Source: Heligmosomoides polygyrus polygyrus
Lineage: Eukaryota; Nematoda; Chromadorea; Rhabditida; Heligmosomidae
Direction: 5' to 3'
Assembly: GCA_947396885.1 (NCBI GenBank)
Contig: OX377206.1
Coordinates: 11,958,778 to 12,022,777 of the forward strand
Length of the DNA stretch: 64,000 nt
Shown here in pieces: positions 39,945 to 51,139 of this stretch. The notes under the pieces were generated by a model, which saw only the letters and a list, made by a program, of their open reading frames with translations, had not been told where the DNA came from and made no database searches. The position numbers were made by a program, and so were the translations under genes. Numbering within the stretch: the stretch's first letter is position 1; every line of letters starts with the position of its first letter.

Positions 39945-41117
39945 CAGTGTGGTCCACATGAAGTGTTACGCGGAAAACTATGTACAACTACGAGTATTGG
40001 AAAAGCAAGAAAGTTCTGCATAAAATAGCATACATCACATTCAGAATGAGTTCCTTTAGCTTCAATGCAAGCGTCCAACCTCTTTTGGAAATTCTCGAGA
40101 ATGCGCGCGATCATTTCCAGTGAAATTTTGTCCCGTGCCTTCTTCAGAGCTCTTTTCAGCGAATCCAGTGAACTGCGTCCGAAAGAGCAGCCTTTTTGCT
40201 CCAAGATTGACCAGATGGCGAAACCCATAGGGTTGAGACCCTATGGATAGGGTGAGTTTGAAGGCCAAACATCCTTCGTCCACAAATCTGGAAGATTGGT
40301 CTCACTCTTCTTGGCACCGTGAGCTGGTGCTCAATCTTCTGGAAGGTCCAATCCATGTCCTTAACATTTTCTTGTGCCAAGGTATTACCACGTTTTCCAG
40401 GATTTGCTTCTAGTAGATTTCGGCTTTGATCTTCACTTCTTTTTGAATAAAAACAAGCTTAATTTTGCCCTCCTGGCCCGACATTTCAGCCCACACAATA
40501 AAGGACTGTGGAAAATGAGCTCATCCGACGTTGACGGCTCTTGTGAATCCTTCTGGCAGCAATTTGCGTTGATTCTGCGCGTTTTGGAGTGGTTCGACGG
40601 TAAATATGTATCTTCTCGTCTGTTAAGAGAACTCAGTCGCGCTTGTCACCGCGCGTAAGGGCCTTCATCTTTCTGCATTTCTCCAATTTTGAAGCCTTCA
40701 GTTCTTCCGTGAGGTGCTGTCCTTTGGCAGATTTGTAGTAATACAATCATAGATCATCACTCGTCAGTCGTTACATAGTTGAACGAATTACGATGTGCTC
40801 CTTAGCTAGTTTCCTATTGTTTCGGTGTAACATGTCTTTGACGGACTTTCGAAGGGCAGAAGTCCTTGCAGTTCGTCGTGGTCTTCCTCTCGGACTATTT
40901 TAGATCCCTCCAGTCTCTTCGAAACGTTGGATGACGCGGTGTACTTGAATCCGATGCAGTTTGAGCATCTTTGAAGTCGTGGAAACGGATGACCCGCGTT
41001 TGAATGTATCGACTACTGTTGAACGATCCCTAAACACCGCAGCAAACCACAGAAAAAGAAAGAAATTTTTGAAAATGGACTTTTTGTAGCGCGTAACACT
41101 TCATGTGGATCACACTG
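39945..41117 (-). mobile_element. Tc1-like transposon with both ends
   Basis: 1,173 bp. The left end CAGTGTGGTCCACATGAAGT and the right end, the complement of CAGTGTGATCCACATGAAGT, are flanked by TA at 39943-39944 and 41118-41119. A minus-strand Tc1-like transposase in pieces fills the inside. Confidence 0.95.
40000..41080 (-). pseudogene. Tc1-like transposase pseudogene
   Basis: Minus-strand fragments: near the N-terminus a helix-turn-helix block ending in a 'HRVIQRFEETGGI'-like segment (about 40905-40950), then 'DWTFQKIEHQLTVPRR' (about 40350), 'NPMGFAIWSILEQKGCSFGR' and 'SLDSLKRALKKARDKISLEM', ending 'FQKRLDACIEAKGTHSECDV' (about 40035-40235). The catalytic FQQDSAPAH and DLNPLDY motifs are both degraded. 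Frameshifts separate the blocks, so no active protein is possible. Confidence 0.8.
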
Positions 41118-41123
41118 TACATC

Positions 41124-41212
41124 AGCGGTGGCGCTTCTGGCAGGCAGTGACGCCGTGGATGGCGCCTCGCTTCGTGCGATGGAGGTTGGGGGTTCGGTCC
41201 TCCTGCTTCCAG
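41124..41212 (+). repeat. Possible tRNA-like SINE head
   Basis: Starts GGTGGCGCTTCTGGCAGG and reaches a B-box-like GGGTTCGGTCCTCC about 60 bp later. The A box is imperfect. It sits directly after the right TA of the Tc1-like element. Confidence 0.3.
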
Positions 41213-42129
41213 CGTTTTTTGAATTTAAACTGACTGATTGAGATTTGAGGGGTTTTGACGTCTACACAATTTTGTGGTGTTCTGTGCGCATTTTCCCGCT
41301 GTATGCGGTTCCGCAGAACCCAGCTGCGGACCCGCCTGAGCGACGAAGGTAGTTTCCACACGAGCAGCTTGGATGTATTCCGATCTGGTTTTAGTGGCCA
41401 TAGATCCACTCCTTTACGGTTATGATAAATTTCGAAGTGGGAACAACATGAAAGCGGCAAGAAGCCAGAAAACTGCTTCATATGGAATGTATTAGTGTCG
41501 GTGAGGTGAGTGCCACCACAGTGTATTCGCAATGTAGGAGGGGACCTCTTGATCTTCAGCTTGACCTACCACGTGGATAAATATTGGTGGAGGAAGAGGT
41601 TTGATTATGCTAGACTGTTAGCTTTCACAAGGTAGACAACCGGGAAAATGGGACCGTATGGCGATTCCAGGCTCGGGCTGCAGAGAAGTACTCCTGGGCA
41701 GGAACTGCGAAAGAATCTCGCAACAGATAAAGTACTAGCTACCACTTTAGATTTCTCTGAAAAAATGAAACAAATGAAAATGAAACATTATTATCAACAT
41801 CGTCATCATCACACATCTTGGTTGCTTCGAAAACCCGAGTGGAATGGCATTCCCGGAAGACCAAGGCCCATGTGATGAGTCAGGATGTGAAGAAACTGCA
41901 ACGCTCATACGTTACCCATACTGTGATCGGTCCTACTGCCTTATGCACTTTTGCCAGTGTATAATGGGTGTTGAAGGCTTTTCATGAACATTCTATATAA
42001 CATCGTATTTTACATATTTGAAACACTACTGATGTATCAAGAGATGTCGACAAGGAATATGTAGTAAAAACATCACCGAACTCCTAAAAAAGGACAAATA
42101 TGGAAAGCTCTATGGAAATCCGATACTAT
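41213..42129. other. Unassigned spacer
   Basis: A 136-codon minus-strand ORF (41122-41532) runs over the tRNA-like head and is probably spurious. ORF 41648-41875 is not recognised. Confidence 0.3.
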
Positions 42130-42400
42130 GGTAAAAGTGCAAAAACACGACGTAGCTCGGGAGCCGAACCCTCGACGCAATGACCGTGAGGCGGCACCTC
42201 CACCACTGCGCCACCCAGATCACGGCGCGTCCTTGCGCTACCGTGGTAAGCTCGACGCTGTCGACCCTTAACCATTACACCACCCTACTCATTTGCCTTA
42301 AGGATTCGGCAAAACAAAACATGTTCTGTTACTATTTGGAGGACGGAGATCCTTCCAATAGTATTCGTTCTTGCAGCTCCGGCGCACCGTTCAAACAGTT
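42130..42400 (-). mobile_element. Half of a tRNA-headed foldback relative
   Basis: The part at 42300-42400 ('ggcaaaacaaaacatgttct', then 'actatttggaggacggagat') resembles the right arm of the 12010-13102 family. Inside it lies a tRNA-like head in reverse. No left arm is seen, so this is a single-arm version or a progenitor-like copy. Confidence 0.5.
42154..42222 (-). repeat. tRNA-like head
   Basis: On the minus strand: A box GGGTGGCGCAGTGGTGGAGG, then about 30 bp, then B box GAGGGTTCGGCTCCCG. Both boxes are close to the Pol III consensus, better than in the foldback copies. A full cloverleaf does not close. Confidence 0.6.
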
Positions 42401-43224
42401 CTCTTGCAAGAATAAAGCGCTTCCAAAAAAAAAACAACAAAAAATACAGCAGGGGATCATAGCACATTTTCACAGCCCTTAATTTCCTGCAATAAAATGT
42501 TCTCCGAATTCACCCTTTAGGGCTGCCACATACTGGTAGCTTTTAGGATAACGACTGAGTTGTTCAATTTGTCTTCTCTTGAAGCTTGTTCCCAAGCGTT
42601 CGCCCATCTGCTGCCTTCATATTTCTTCGAAAGTGTCTGCATAAGAAGATGATATGAATAAATGCTTCTGGCTTCTGTGCGTTTCGCACATCATCAATTA
42701 TCCAACGTTGAAGGGCTTGGAGTGAGCGCTTCACTTTTAAAGTTATTCATTATTTTCAGCCGCTCGATACTTTCCTCACACTTTTGAAATGCAACATTAA
42801 AAGAGGCAATTAGGCAGTAGACTTTCTGTTTTAGCCATGTAATGCGAAGAATACTTCTACAAACGTCAGAGCGGTCATTGCTCGGCTAATCCATAGAAGC
42901 AGAAGAAAAAACCACTCCATTAGGAGATTGAATTACGTCTTGGTCATGGGATTCCTAAAAGTGATGTCATAGTTCATGGAATGAAAAGATCGCCGCAAGA
43001 CTCAGTAGACGTCTAAGCCCTGGCTCGGCCAAATGACACTTCACGAGATGACTCCATCAGGATAGCGGCATCGAGGGTCGTTCGTAAAAGGATGGTGTAG
43101 CTCCTCATCGCAGCTCCTGTATGAGCAGCTGCATAATGCAATACCATCAACACCTACTTAAACTACTTGCAAATTCACAACTAAAAGGCATTAAACTGAC
43201 CATAAAAGTGGGGAGTATAAGAGT
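42401..43224. other. Unassigned spacer
   Basis: No gene or repeat recognised. Confidence 0.3.
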
Positions 43225-43246
43225 GGTTTAATTACCCAAGTATGAG
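43225..43246 (+). other. SL1-like leader copy
   Basis: 21 of 22 bases match SL1; the single change turns TTTGAG into TATGAG. It is followed by ACTCTG and not by a GT donor, so it is not an SL RNA gene. The next ~30 bases align with those after the perfect SL1 copy at 21911. A SINE begins about 65 bp downstream. Confidence 0.75.
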
Positions 43247-43312
43247 ACTCTGAAGAAAGAAGGCAATCTCACCGAAACTTCAATCAATAAGTTTTATATG
43301 ATCTCGGAAGGG

Positions 43313-43605
43313 AGCGTGGAGCGCCGTCGGAGGAGGCGCAGGCTGTCTCCAGCACCCGATACCAGGTTCCTGGTTCGGATTTCCCGCCCAGGTCAACCAA
43401 GCCTTCCTTCCCTCCGGGGTCGGTGAATTGGTACCAGATTTGTCTGGGAGGGATAAAGCGCTGACTTGTTCATCAGCTGGCCACCGCAAGTCATTGTAAG
43501 GCCAAATACGCATTCAACACGTCTCCACGACTCCCGTAGAAGTAGAATGCGCTGGCGCATCCCAGAAGGGATTGAATAACGCCTCCTTTATCCTTTATCC
43601 TTTAT
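43313..43605 (+). repeat. tRNA-derived SINE, nearly full length
   Basis: Head 'ggagcgccgtcggaggaggc', B box 'cctggttcggatttcccgcc', body 'ttgtctgggagggataaagc', and the tail ends in two to three 'tttatcc' units at 43582-43605. It is one of the best copies, with the clearest repeat tail. Confidence 0.9.
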
Positions 43606-43624
43606 TATGGCGTGCACACCAAAT

Positions 43625-43855
43625 CGATTCATGGATCGGGATCCGTGCAGGTCAATCAAGTCTTCCTTCCGTCTCTCAGGGATCAACAGCTGCTAGACTT
43701 GGAGCCGGTGGACTGTAGAAGACGAAACTAATCGGGTGGTCACCGCAAGTCTTCGTATAAGCCCAACACGCAGGAATGTTGTCTTCCCGCAAAAGTGGCA
43801 TGCGTGGCTCATCCGGCAAAGTGATTAATTAACGCCGAATTTAGTCCTATACCCT
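43625..43855 (+). repeat. Old diverged SINE copy
   Basis: 'gcaggtcaatcaagtcttcc', 'gtggtcaccgcaagtcttcg' and 'gatt-aattaacgcc' correspond in order to the body and tail of the SINE just upstream. The head is lost. Two same-strand copies in a row suggest insertion near an older copy's tail. Confidence 0.6.
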
Positions 43856-44271
43856 TAAGCTATAAACTGAAATTCGGCGAGTAGATCGGAGAGGCTCGGC
43901 CTGGGTTCTGTTCCTCGTAGAGTGGAGTGAAGCCTTCTATCCTTGCAGAGTATTCGAATTAGTAATAACAGCACCTATCCTTGAGAAGGAGGAGGGGGTG
44001 GGGAGGGGATTCATCCTGGCTCTGTGCCAACGAGGCAATGCTGAAAGTAATCCGTTACATAAATGCCTAAATTAAAATAAACTGAGAAAGGAGAGGACAT
44101 CGTCTTGTAATTTCCTATCCGGAGGATGCCACCATTGATCTGTGGGCTTTCTATGGTCGTTCTAACTGCGCTTCCACCCCCTCCCACTAAGATAGATCCA
44201 AAGAACCGAATAAAGAAGGGATGAGGCATTGGCTACGTAAAAAATACGTAGTAGCAAACCATCGTCATGAC
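43856..44271. other. Unassigned spacer
   Basis: G-rich patch at 43985-44010, otherwise nothing recognised. Confidence 0.3.
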
Positions 44272-44492
44272 ACTATAGTTAAGTTCTCGAAAATTTTTCG
44301 AATATTAAAGTTTCTTTTAGAGTTCTCGCAATTTTCGTACATTTGAGATCGAGTATATTCGAAAAATGTAACTTTACTGAAGACTCGAACTCGAATACAT
44401 TCGAAAAATGCGATTTTTTGGTATTCGAGTTCCAGTGATCAAATTCGAATGAAAATCAATCAATCGAATACCTTTCGAGTAGGTCATACGAG
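44272..44492. mobile_element. TTCGAA-type AT-rich MITE
   Basis: Starts 'actatagttaagttctcg' and ends with the inverse 'tacgagcgaaactatatg'. The inside is filled with 'ttcgaatatt' and 'tcgagttcga' motifs. Same group as 10861-11046 and 60189-60492. Confidence 0.6.
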
Positions 44493-44962
44493 CGAAACTA
44501 TATGCGGCACGTAGCCATGGCAGGCACATAAGAGGGCACATCCTTGAACTTCAAGCTGAAGTAGACAGCATCCCAGAAAAGACTCCGCGAAAATTGCGTT
44601 AATCTGATATCTGCAGTTTCTAACTGCGCATGGACAAGGCAAATTATAGAGATTAGACACGCAGCACAACTGGACTGCAAAGGCGTCAAGCCAAAAGGGC
44701 ATCTATTAGACAGACACACTCAGGACAAGCAGCGTATTCGGTATCAAAACATGAAGTCGGCACTGCACTTTGAGCAGCACATCTGGCCTGCAGTCATGCC
44801 AATGGGCATGGACCGCAATGAGACGGGAAGGAAGAGGAGCACTTGGAGCTGGAGGGGTGGAGACGAGGCGGACCCGGAAGTGAGTAAGGGGCCTAGGCGA
44901 TGACTCATTGTCAGTTTAGAAGATTTCAAGTCAGGATACATGTCTACTGTAGATAGTCAGAA
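44493..44962. other. Unassigned spacer
   Basis: Overlapping minus-strand ORFs at 44484-44941 have no recognised similarity. Confidence 0.3.
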
Positions 44963-44965
44963 CAA

Positions 44966-45228
44966 AGGATAAAGGACTGCGCTAATCAATAGTTTTGGAA
45001 TGCGCCACGCATTCTACTTATACGCGATGGCGTGGCGGCAATTTGAGCGGCCTATACAAAATGATTTGCGGTGACAACGGATGGAGATGTCAGTGTTTCA
45101 ACTTTTCAAGTTTGGTAGGAATTCACCGACCCTGGAGTGATCGAAGGTGGCCTGGGCGGAGAATCCGAACCAAGAACCTGGAACAAGGTGCACACGACCG
45201 CCGGCCCCTCCTCTGACCGCGTTACTAC
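44966..45228 (-). repeat. tRNA-derived SINE, diverged copy
   Basis: Tail 'aaaggataaaggactgcgct', body 'gcgccacgcattctacttat', and on the minus strand the B box 'ttggttcggattctccg'. The middle is altered around 45090-45120. Confidence 0.8.
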
Positions 45229-46099
45229 AGGACCTGATAGACAGAATATGTATGTTTGAAATGGAAGTGGCAAAAACGAATGAATGAATGAATGAACGGA
45301 AGTCAAGAAGGTAAGGAATTAGGAGAGGACAAAGGATTTTAAAGAGGTGAAACAAACATAAACGCCAGGACTTCAAAGAGGTGAAGGCAAAGGATTTTAA
45401 GGAATTCAAATTTCAATGGAAAGAAGTTTTCGTTCAAAAAGGCATTCTTAAGGGTATTAAAAATTGTTGCACTGTTCAAGTGACCATGATTTATTCACCT
45501 TTCTAGCTACAGAGAAGTCCGGTAGTTGCTTTAATGCCCAAGGAGGAAGTGCTCTAGTACATATATGAAATGTTGAAGCCGCGCCGATCACCTGTTCAGA
45601 GTAGGTTGATGTTCAGTCGATCAATAATGTCAATACCACATGAAGCTCGCAGTTAAAAAGTATTTCCATTTTGTGCCTGTTTTCGTTGAACTTTTACTTG
45701 TGCAACAATACTGATTACGTAGGCTTACTTGTTAGAAATCGCTCTTTCGCAACGTGCATACAAAGTAGAGAAATCGGTACTTATCGGTTTTTTGCCCCAT
45801 AAGTACCAAGTAACGGAAGAATGGAGCGGCTAGCCAATTAGAGCACGGACCGACTAGCTACCTGTGGAATTCTTGTATTACCGGCTCTCTTGCATTAAAG
45901 CCGACATCCGATTTGGTTTTCTACTGCAACCCCCGCATGTAACCCTGCTGGGCGAAAACCCCGCCATAAGTACCCAAAAATTTTTACGAGCGCGATAAAG
46001 AAGCTGTATGTACGTTATTCAGCCAAATCTTAAAACGAGAATGTATTTGGCGCTCTAACATCCGACCATTAGTAGTGAATAGTAATAGTAGAATGGATA
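45229..46099. other. Unassigned region with a (GAAT)n microsatellite
   Basis: A short 'gaatgaatgaatgaa' run lies near 45277-45296. No gene recognised. Confidence 0.4.
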
Positions 46100-47075
46100 G
46101 ACAACGTATTCTCTCCAAAGACTTCTCAAAAAGGTTGGAAAATTTTTTGTCCAAGGAAAATTTTAGTACGACTCTATTTCCTGTTTGAATTCTCCTAGCC
46201 ATTACATAAGCACGTAGTTTGAAATTTGAGAAAAACAATGGTTTACAGCTTGTTCTAAAGCAAAGGAAGGCGGCCATCTTATAGTGTTAAAAGAGGAGAT
46301 TGCGCAGCGTCCTCGTCCAAGACGTCGCGATTTTTCTTCGATTGATAGAAGGATTTACGCTTGCCTGGAGCTTTACACTTGTAGAAGATACAACAGAAAC
46401 AATAGTAAAAAAACGCACATGCTCTCGCTTTGGCTTTGCTTCATGTAGACAGCATTTACATTGTCAATTCAATAAACATCGCGATGAGTCTCTCAAGTGC
46501 ATGGCGCGATCTGGTCTTTTAATGCAGCATGTGATTGCTGCCTTTTTGCGCATTGAAACAAATGCAATTTTTTATAAACTCCAAGTTCTCTCATCTTGAA
46601 ACCTCGGCATTGTCGTTTAATACGTATTGTGTCTTCTTTGCCAAAGAGGTTGTTAGGTGGAATATTTATTTTGGCCTGACGTTTCGACCCTGTCGTCGTC
46701 TTCGGAGGCCTAAACATGGCTCGAGGCATTAGACTTATACTCTACCCGACCAAGCGCTCCATCCGCGCTAGCATTTTTGACCTAGAGTCGTAGCAATTTT
46801 TTATTTTTTATTTAAAAAACAAGCATTTCATTTAATGTAATTAATATTGATATTTAATAATTGATTCTGGCAAGTTATCTAAAAATTTTTTTGGAAAGTT
46901 GCACCAAATTTTTCTTGAAGAATTTTTTTTTAAATCTTGGGGAGTCTGTAGTTTAATCTGCCTAAAGATCATTTCGATTTGGAAAAGTTGGCTTTGATTT
47001 CAAAGCTCTTTAAGCTAGCTTAGAAAACGTCGACTTTGATTTGAAAAATGTCCAATGAAAATGATATATATGTGT
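46100..47075. repeat. Possible GTGTCC-array element
   Basis: The right side (46930-47075) has the direct units 'gctttgatttcaaagctctt' and 'ctttgatttgaaaaatgtcc'. The left side (46110-46190) has 'caaaaaggttggaaaatttt' and 'ttgtccaaggaaaatttt', like the inner left boundary at 36056-36120. The pairing is weaker than at 35801-37974. ORFs inside are unrecognised. Confidence 0.4.
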
Positions 47076-47872
47076 ATACACCGATATTATCGAGCATTAT
47101 CGATCGATCTTGTCTAGAGTTAAACGATCGAGGCAGGGGTCACGCTTACATGCTAAACAGATAGTGGAACAATTCATCAGAAGTAACCAACACATTTCGA
47201 TACTACCAACCACCGGCGATCGATTTTATCGAATTTTGACCGCAGTTGTCCGCTTAAAGAAGGAAACGAGTAGATATGCTGGGGTTGAAGAGTCTTCACG
47301 AGAAATAAGCAGCATCTGCCGTTTGTTAGCAACGTACTGGGCGAAATCCCATCCAGTAGTCACAGACCCGACAATTTGGCCAGCTGGCTCCGGGGTCACA
47401 ACACATGACGACTTGTAACGAGAAGAACCGACAAGAGCGCAGAGCGTATGGAACAGGTCGTGCAGCTTGATGATGGAAGTGATGCAAACAAGAAAAAAGC
47501 GTTGCAGAGACGGGTGCAGCGCAGCGGGAGTTCAGAGGCAGCATAATCCATCCCAGTGCCGAATACGTAAGAAGTTACGGACAAAATGCACGGATTGTGT
47601 CGGTAAACAAAGAAATACACTCGATCAATGTTTTTGACAAGCGACGTCAGTGTAATAGTTACTGCAGATAATCACGAAACTGATCTGAAATGTTGCCTGT
47701 TGACAACATCACTAGACGATGGTACGTGCAGCTCTTCTGCAATGATCTAGGCGGCTGCTTCTATCTACATTCTTGATCCTGAATCGAAACTCCTTCAAAC
47801 GGCATCCAATACTATTTAGTTTCAAGAATTCTGTGGCTTAAGGTATAGTTTTCTGTATATGAACTTACTTAC
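47076..47872. other. Unassigned region
   Basis: A 102-codon plus-strand ORF (47110-47418) is basic and S/T-rich, without recognisable domains or splice signals I trust. Confidence 0.3.
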
Positions 47873-47943
47873 TATTAGGGTGGGCCAAAAGTAATGAGAC
47901 AAATTCAACAAATTTCTTTATCTCTTTGTAACTCAATTACAAC

Positions 47944-48620
47944 TTAACGGTGCTGAGGAATGTATTCGCCATTAAGGTCAACGACCTTGCTGCCACCGAT
48001 CAGCCAACTTCCTGTTCCCATTCTTCCAGAACTGCTTGGGCCTGGTGTAGGGGGGGGGGGGGGAGGGAACTGCTGGTTGTCAAGGACTGCTTGGTTTCTT
48101 GTGTCCCTTCCGACCAGGAAGTCCTGTAGGCTTAAGAAGTAATGGTAGTCGCATGGAGAAATGTCCGGCGAATACGGTGGGTGAGGCATGTGAACGAACC
48201 CAGCTGAGCAAGCTTATCCGTGGTCACTTCTGCCCGATGGGGTGCGGCGTTGTCGAAGAGGAGCACCTTCTTGAAGCGCTGAGACCAAACAAGTGCGAAT
48301 CGCCGGCCCACCTCTTCTATTTCGTTCACCATGGCCTTGGAGTCGTGCTTTTGGAAAACAGTTTCCAGTATAGCGGTCCATGGGCGCAGACTCAAAAGCT
48401 CAGAAGGTGCATCTCGCCGTGAACATCCCGCCGAACGAAGGTCGGTAACAGGTCACCAGTCCTCACCCAGACTCGCTGCTTGGCAGGGTTAAGGTAGAAG
48501 ACGTACTTCTCATCTTGCGTGACTACTGAGTCCAGGCTGTTCGGGGTTGGGAATTGGGCGAGATTTGCGCGACACAGGTCTCTTCAGACTGAGGTTTCGG
48601 CGTGAGACAGACTGGGGTTT
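47944..48620 (-). pseudogene. Mariner transposase pseudogene, N-terminus deleted
   Basis: In order on the minus strand: 'SVVTQDEKYVFYLNPAKQRV' (about 48465-48530) with the first catalytic D, then 'KKVLLFDNAAPHRAEVTTDK' (about 48220-48290) with the second, then 'MPHPPYSPDISPCDYHYFLS' (48130-48190) with the third. All three D are kept, but a frameshift lies between the last two and the DNA-binding N-terminus is gone. A 14-base G run (48050-48063) has expanded inside the C-terminal coding part, giving a proline run in translation. Confidence 0.85.
48050..48063 (+). repeat. Poly-G tract, 14 G
   Basis: Uninterrupted G run inside the mariner relic. Confidence 0.95.
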
Positions 48621-48837
48621 TGGCATGCTTCTGGAAAGGGCGGAATTGGTAACTTATCAGGTGGCCTGCAGTAAGTAGCTTACAAGCACACAAACACGAT
48701 AAGTACGAAACCAGGCTCCAGACACGACATATATGGGCACGGCATGGAGAGTCTCATTACTTTTGGTTCTCCTCCCTAATAATAACGCTGTGTAAAAATT
48801 TGTCGTTTTTTACAAAATAGTGCTGAAACTGGTAGGT

Positions 48838-50285
48838 GGCATCTTCGCTTGAAAATAGACACTTAAAATCAAATCGGACACTCTTTTAAACTAGTTTAAC
48901 GCTATTAAAGTCAAGCTGAACATCTTCCAACTCAAAACGTCTTTTTGAACAAGAAAATAGAAACTCTTCAATTATGTCAAAACGATTTTTTGTTCAAAGA
49001 AAATTTACTATGACTTTCTCTAAAATTTTTTAATTCAACTTCTCAATAGAATGGTTTGGTCTATCAGAGCATGTATTGCATTTCTTTTTTCATCATGAAT
49101 TTTGTCAATTTTTAGGTCGTTGAATTGAAAAGTGAAAAAGTGAAAAAGTAGCCATTTGCGCTCTTGTTCTCTCCGCTTAGTTTTGTAATTTTTTGCGCAG
49201 TTTTTACAGCATTTGGAACTGAATGTTTCGTACTACAAGAATACGTGTTAGTGCTATTTGCTCATTTGTCCTTTATTGATTTTTAGGTCATCAAATTGGG
49301 ACGTTCTAAGGCGGATGGTTATTTTTGCCGACAGCTCCTGTTCTGTGGTGGACTTTTTGGGTTAGTGTTATATGTTGTTCGAAAGAGAATGTCTTGCTCT
49401 ATAAGAATATGTGTTGCGTTTATTGATTGCTATTGAGTGTCAACAAAATGCCAAAAAGGGAAAAATCATCCTCACCAACAACTCCTTCTCCTTCTTCAGT
49501 TGTTGATATTCGGCAGAAATCAGCATGAGCCAATAAACGCGACACAAATTCTTACTGAGAAGACATCCTCTTCCAAACGACATATAACACCAAGCAAAAA
49601 AGTCCAACCATACAACCGGAGTTTTGGTAAAAATTCGGACGGAAAAGTCGGAATTCCCAATTTGATGGACTAAAAATCAATAAAGGGCAAGTGAGGAAAT
49701 AGGACCAACACATATTCTTGTAGTACAGAGCATTGTATTCCAAACGCTATAAAAAACTGCGCAAAAAAATGCAAACCTAAGCGGAGAGAACAAGTGCGCA
49801 AATGGCTACTCACTTTTTCACTTTTCACTTCAACGACCTAAAAATTGACAAAACTCATGGTGAAAAAAGAAACGCAATACATATTCTGATAGAGAAAATC
49901 GTTCTCTTCCGAAAGCTATGCAGCGCTATGCAAAAGACCGCCGGCGAAATCTGCAGTGAATCGTTGAAAAAAAACGGCGGAGACTTATGGGACAACCTAA
50001 TACACGTTGACGCCATTCCTACCACAAACGTATGTTCACTTGTAGGGCTGGTGAATAAAAATTCATAGAAAACTAAACTGAATCTTCCTCGAAGAAAAAA
50101 TATTCTAGTTTGTTTCGGAGAATCTATTTTAATGTGAAAAATCACGATTAAATTTGGCAGATTTCATTTTGATTTCAAAAGCGTCAAGCTTGCTTAGAAG
50201 GGTGTCCAGTTTGGTTTGAAAAGTTTACAGTTTGATTTGAAAGATGTCCAATCTAACGTTAGAATAATACAGTATCTTAAATAGT
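48838..50285. mobile_element. 1.45-kb palindromic element with GTGTCC arrays
   Basis: The outer parts (48838-49030 and 50090-50285) are inverse GTGTCC-type arrays. The inner arms pair over long stretches: the 'tttttaggtcgttgaattga' region near 49110-49170 with its inverse at 49785-49860, and 'ggactttttgggttagtgtt' near 49350 with the inverse near 49590. The centre is near 49480. Almost the whole element can form one long hairpin. There is no transposase. Confidence 0.8.
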
Positions 50286-50738
50286 CTGCACCTTCATATG
50301 CTTGAGAAGCGCGTTGTATTTGGCTAAGGTTGTCCTTTATTTCCTAAATTTACGAATGGATCAAAGACGCATTAAACAGAGAAGAGCAAAGGCGACTAGT
50401 AGTCAAGTCAGAACCACAGTTACTCTGAAGGAAATCAAGAAGCAAAAGCACGTCGGAAAGCACAAGGTGATAATGCAGTTGGCATCCTATTGCTTACGTG
50501 ATTCGTATGGGATTCGATAAGACATTCCAAGAGGATTGTAACAATGGAGCATGTGCTAGATGATTCAAAAAATTTGAGAAATTGGAGTGGGGAGAGGAAG
50601 TGGAGCCATCGATAATGCTTCGAGTACTCGTTGAATATACGGAAATACCAAACATCCAGCTAAACACGGAGAAATCATGGAAATGCGAAAGTTCTAACAT
50701 GGAGGGACCATTGGAATTATGAAATTCACGTAGTACTG
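50286..50738. other. Unassigned spacer
   Basis: The ORF at 50302-50520 is basic (MDQRRIKQRRAKATSSQV...) but I cannot name a family. Confidence 0.3.
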
Positions 50739-50955
50739 ATAGTTGTGCCTCTAAGAAATTTTATCGTACGAATGAATGAACGAATCTATTCGCTCATCAA
50801 TTTTTTGGATAATCGAAAATCGAATAAGCTCCATTTTTGTTTATTCGAATATCCGGATAGTCGAACATGTTCTTCGAATCAGATTTTCTGCTTAAAAATT
50901 TAAAGTTTATTCGATATTCGAACAAAATTATTCAATTTTCGATTAATTCTAGTGT
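50739..50955. mobile_element. TTCGAA-type AT-rich MITE
   Basis: Starts 'gatagttgtgcctctaag', and the inside has 'attcgaatatccggatagtc' and 'tattcgatattcgaac'. The right end is uncertain. Confidence 0.5.
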
Positions 50956-51050
50956 ATGGCTTCCTTTCGATGTTCGAATTCGAACAAATATTCAAAAATC
51001 TCAAAATCTACCACTATATAATTGAGTTGGTTCCCTGCCCTGTAGATGAT

Positions 51051-51095
51051 GAGGCGTATCTCACTCAGGTTGGAAACCTGGCTGTGATACGCCTC
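51051..51095. repeat. Perfect nested hairpin
   Basis: GAGGCGTATC (51051-51060) pairs with GATACGCCTC (51086-51095). Inside, CAGGTT pairs with AACCTG around GGA. It lies at the left edge of the GC-rich palindrome cluster. Confidence 0.85.
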
Positions 51096-51139
51096 GTGGA
51101 ACTGTTAGCAATCTCATGGAACCCTTACGATGCCTCCGC

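Larger units (their letters stand above)
47875..48779 (-). mobile_element. Mariner transposon, internally deleted
   Basis: 905 bp. The left repeat TTAGGGTGGGCCAAAAGTAA and the right repeat, the complement of TTAGGGAGGAGAACCAAAAG, have TA at 47873-47874 and 48780-48781. It lacks about 350-400 bp compared with an ordinary mariner, the missing part being the transposase N-terminus. Confidence 0.9.

Noticed and set aside
47110..47418. 102-codon basic protein gene
   Set aside because: No similarity recognised. The ORF length is compatible with chance in a region of this composition.
49437..50068. Small basic proteins inside the palindrome
   Set aside because: The ORFs lie in the arms of the 48838-50285 palindrome, with matching opposed ORFs in the partner arm. 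No recognisable function.
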